A stretch of DNA of 64,000 nucleotides, taken from positions 31,533,288 through 31,597,287 of the forward strand of contig NC_079519.1 of the NCBI RefSeq assembly GCF_000801105.2. The letters run 5' to 3'. A program made the translations under genes and the position numbers. The notes under the pieces were generated by a model. It was not told where the DNA came from and made no database searches. It saw nothing but the letters and a program-made list of their open reading frames with translations. The number at the start of each line of letters is the position of its first letter. Within the stretch, counting starts at the first letter, position 1. The DNA comes from Raphanus sativus. Its lineage: Eukaryota > Streptophyta > Magnoliopsida > Brassicales > Brassicaceae. Of the stretch, positions 60,986 through 64,000 are shown in pieces.

Positions 60986-62325
60986 TTTTTTTTTTGATCA
61001 AAATTTTTGAACTAGTTTATCACTAGTTTTGTCCACTAGTTTTTTTTTATGTCTACCTTGAACCAGTTTATCACTAGTTTTGTTTGACAGAGGACAGGTG
61101 GGGTCTATGTGGGGTTAGGTCAAAATTACTGCAAGTGTTCATACCAGCATAATGCAATTGCACTGCATATTGCAGCCTTTAAAATTGAAAAAGCAGTTAA
61201 ACCTAAAAACATATATCAACGGGATAGCCTTTTATCAATGATATAAATGTTTGTATTAAGGCAGTTTTTTTTGTCAACTGTATTAAGGCAGTTAAACTAA
61301 AAGATCTGGTTTAGTTAGATAAAGTCGGTTTTGATTCTTATATAAGCTTATTCTCTTTATTTAGTTATGTTTTCCTTTGGTTGGATAACTTGCATTTTCA
61401 TAATTAAATACATATAAGTTTAGTTGGCAACATTTTTCAACATTGAACGTTTGTCGACATTTTGATGGCATGACCAAGGCAGAGTTAAATGAGTGCAAAC
61501 CAGTGGTGACCACTGACCAAGATAGTACAACAAGCCCATCGCAGCTCTGCTGCTAAATACAGTTGTCTTTCTGGCGTCAAGAACTCTCTCTCCATGGCTC
61601 GGTTCTTTCGGTATTGATCCCAACTCGCTGTTGGACTCCCCAGCAAAATGTCGCCTAGCCAACGTCCCAACTTGTTAAGGTAATAAGGTTACATCAGCTT
61701 TATTTTCTTGTCTAAAATCGTGTGTTAATTTTTTAAAATTAATGATGAACAATAATGATTTCTTTTGCGTGTTGGTATCAAATTGAAAACTTCACAAGGC
61801 CCAAAGCCCCATTCAAAGATTTGTGTGGACAGAGGATGACTGCATAATGGCAATTTCCCAAAAAGAAAGAGAGAACCAAAAAAGCACAAACCCAGAGGCT
61901 TAAGGTTTGACACAATTTTCAATAGACTGACACCAAACGAAAGATTGATTAAATAATAATCACAAATTCTATCCACTTGTTTCTTTCACAGCTTCTTATC
62001 TAATCTATGTATCCAACCATTGAACCATTCATTTTAAATTTCAAAGAGACGACTCCCTCAACACAACCATCAAAATGACAGAAAATAGTTTAAAAAGACT
62101 AAGCATAATAAACAAAACACTAAAACATCCGAGATTTTTCGTTATTTCTTTCACCAAGTTTATGTCAAAAGGGGTGAAATTCAAACAAAAGTCATTAGCC
62201 TAATCAATCCGGTTTACTCATACCGGAGATTCCAACAAAAGACAAACTAAATAAAAAGCATAGGATAATATTAAAAAAGTTTTTTTCAGAAACCGACGAA
62301 TGAGATCAGATCCGACGGTTGACAG
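60986..62325. other. Intergenic, no gene recognised
   Basis: The phrase ACCAGTTTATCACTAGTTTTG or close variants recurs at about 61012 and 61062. Overlapping minus-strand frames at 61420-61670 are open but unrecognised. No other feature seen. Confidence 0.45.
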
Positions 62326-62985
62326 TTAGACCTCTTTGTTATCTTCCTTCTCATCACTCTCCTTCGCCGGAGAAACAAAGATCCACGTGAAACCGAACGG
62401 ATCCGTCACCTTCCCCTTGACTCCAACCTCCTCCTCCTCCACCTTGACAGCTCCAGCGGCAACGGCCTTCGCAACCGCAGCTTCCACGTCATCAGTCTCG
62501 AGGATCGCAGGCATAGTCCCCGTCTTCACACTGTTCAATGTAACAACAAATAAACACAATATATGCTCAGAGACTTCTCTTATCTTATCTCCAGATCTGA
62601 GACGAAATCAAACTCTAAACGAGCTAAAACCCTAACAAACCGAGATAACACGGAGATCCAGCGACTAAACCCTAAGAGAGAGAGCTTACTCAGAACCAGA
62701 GTTAACGGAGACGTCAGAAACGACGACGGTTGTTCCGGCGAGCTTGAGCTCGGAAGAGACGAGGTGAGGGAGCTCTTGGTCAGCCTTACGCTTAGGGTAG
62801 AGAGAGCGTCCAGTCTCCACAGCGTCAAACACCGCCTTGTAGAAAGCAACAGCGTCGCCGACCTTCTGTGCTTCCACGATCAGCTGAGGCTTGTACGCCG
62901 TGAAGGTAACTGACTTCACCTTCTCCACCACGGTAGTAGCACCGTTAGTAGCAGCAGCAGCAGCAGCGACGTCTTCCTGAGCCAT
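62326..62985 (-). CDS. Glyoxalase/bleomycin-resistance fold protein (VOC family)
   Basis: Exons 62985-62690 and 62530-62326 join to 166 residues. The protein reads MAQEDVAAAAAATNGATTVV, VTFTAYKPQLIVEAQKVGDA, VAFYKAVFDAVETGRSLYPK, then LPHLVSSELKLAGTTVVVSD, and in exon 2 GTMPAILETDDVEAAVAKAV, GAVKVEEEEVGVKGKVTDPF, GFTWIFVSPA. This is the vicinal-oxygen-chelate fold (beta-alpha-beta repeat, FYKAVF and DPFGFTW). The usual metal ligands of true glyoxalase I are not obvious, so catalytic activity is unproven. It matches the Arabidopsis neighbour At5g48480 (from memory). The Ala/Thr-rich first 25 residues are outside the fold. No transit peptide is certain. Confidence 0.9.
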
Positions 62986-63015
62986 TGTTTTAGAGAGAGA
63001 GAGAGATTCGTTGGT

Positions 63016-63016
<1 letters not shown>

Positions 63017-63061
<45 letters not shown>
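63017..63061. repeat. (GA)n in 5' leader of glyoxalase-like gene
   Basis: A GA run from about 32 bp upstream of the start codon; a shorter GA tract at 62992-63005 lies even closer. In the transcript it is a CU repeat. Confidence 0.9.
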
Positions 63062-63064
<3 letters not shown>

Positions 63065-64000
63065 ATGCAAATGGCGTGTGAAGAGAAGTCTGTTGTTTGT
63101 TTGTGGTGTGTAGTGTAGATATTTCTTTTTGGAAGCGGAGAAACGGAATCGTTTCGTTCACCTGACGAGGATTCTATAACAAATTGCTCTCACGTCCGTT
63201 AGATTTTGTCACCCTTACTTTTTCACTTATTTACGACCGTATACCCCTATTATCCTTCATTTAATACTACAAGGCTATTGTGTGTCCTCCACGTGTCTCC
63301 TCAATTAAACCGCTTAAGAATATGTTTAGTTAAAAATCAACTACTAAAGTTTATTTTGGCTGGGAGCCTGGGAATCAGATACTTTTCTTCCAGGCTAACT
63401 ATCAATCATTCTTATTCTTTCAAGTCCATCTGCATTGAAATTTTTATAAAAAAGTTTGTCACAAAAATATTCAAAAGCTTGAGAATCATATCAATATCTT
63501 CCAATTGAAAAACTTTCACGTGGACTGTATCTTCCAAATGAAAAAAACTTTCACATGAATTTTTCAAATTAAAATTTTCATAAGTTTGCTACTCATGTCA
63601 AAATTTCTTGAAAAGTTTTCATATGGATTTTTAGGAGCCAATGTAGATACTCTAACTAGCTAACTAAAGTTTTCAGATTTGATGGATGTGCATTGTTAAT
63701 GATTGTTAGGGCTGATGATGGATACCAAATTTATGAGATGTGCTCAACATTCGTCATATCAACCAACCAAGTTACAATTATTATATAGTGAACAACATCT
63801 ATGGAGGACACAACATCTACTTTCCTTGTTGGTTTGGTAACAATGAAGATACAAGTTAATACGCAATTTCTTCAAGAACTTGGAGAGTTTTCTCGTGTAC
63901 CTGAACAATACAAATTTAGAAGCTCTAGTGAACGCAAAAAGAAAAAGTAAAGAGAGACACTGTATGCAACATATTTGGTGGTTGTTTTTAAGGAACTCAC
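63062..64000. other. Upstream and intergenic, no gene seen
   Basis: Promoter side of the glyoxalase-like gene, then AT-rich sequence to the window end. An internal near-repeat of AACTTTCACRTG (about 63511 and 63546) is the only structure noticed. Confidence 0.45.

Noticed and set aside
61420..61670. Two overlapping minus-strand frames
   Set aside because: No recognisable domain, no splice context, and both frames are open in the same stretch.
62336..62913. Plus-strand frames across the glyoxalase-like gene
   Set aside because: Antisense shadows. The minus strand has the VOC fold and matching splice borders.

Overview
This is plant nuclear DNA, almost certainly from Brassica or a close relative in the Brassicaceae. 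Genes have GT-AG introns, intergenic DNA is AT-rich and packed with plant transposons, and the recognisable genes match a run of neighbours that I recall from Arabidopsis chromosome 5 (about At5g48870 down to At5g48480). Arabidopsis locus names here come from memory and were not searched. The window reads as one partly fractionated copy of that ancestral segment: some genes are intact, others are decaying in place, and transposons have been inserted between them.

Layout: 0.5-0.8 kb, broken LSM5 (-). 1.3-4.7 kb, Helitron. 4.9-6.3 kb, LINE RNase H relic and an unrecognised ORF. 7.3-8.2 kb, short Helitron (-). 8.7-13.8 kb, near-intact 5.1-kb LINE with 15-bp target duplications. 14.6-15.9 kb, SDI1-type TPR gene. 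18.9-23.4 kb, Helitron carrying pieces of an HD-ZIP class IV gene. 25.2-26.2 kb, poly(A) retroposon directly upstream of KRP3 (26.3-28.0 kb). 28.9-30.8 kb, non-autonomous Mutator element with two convergent cargo genes. 32.3-32.8 kb, NPH3 relic. 32.9-33.7 kb, cytochrome b5 (-). 34.2-35.4 kb, ribosomal protein L13a. 36.0-38.0 kb, XRI1-like gene (-). 39.6-40.4 kb, SUMO-like gene whose first exon contains a copia gag segment. 40.9-41.2 kb, SAM-domain relic. 42.0 kb, tRNA-Lys. 42.5-44.6 kb, Helitron with a PP7-type phosphatase fragment and a nested hAT element. 45.0-46.8 kb, RIN4-like gene. 47.8-48.6 kb, RING protein of STUbL type. 50.0-51.8 kb, FHA2-like gene. 52.1-53.7 kb, HINT3 (-). 55.4-56.2 kb, broken DUF26 gene. 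58.2-59.0 kb, NOI/AvrRpt-cleavage protein (-). 59.9-61 kb, hAT-like DNA interrupted by a truncated LINE. 62.3-63.0 kb, glyoxalase-like gene (-).

The genes are independent single-gene transcription units. Links suggested by their content are a SUMO-like gene about 7.4 kb from a SUMO-targeted-ligase-type RING gene, and two RIN4/NOI-type proteins in one window. The most unusual feature is the gag-SUMO chimera: the SUMO reading frame is open from an in-frame ATG inside the gag segment, and a single TGA separates it from the ancestral-looking start.
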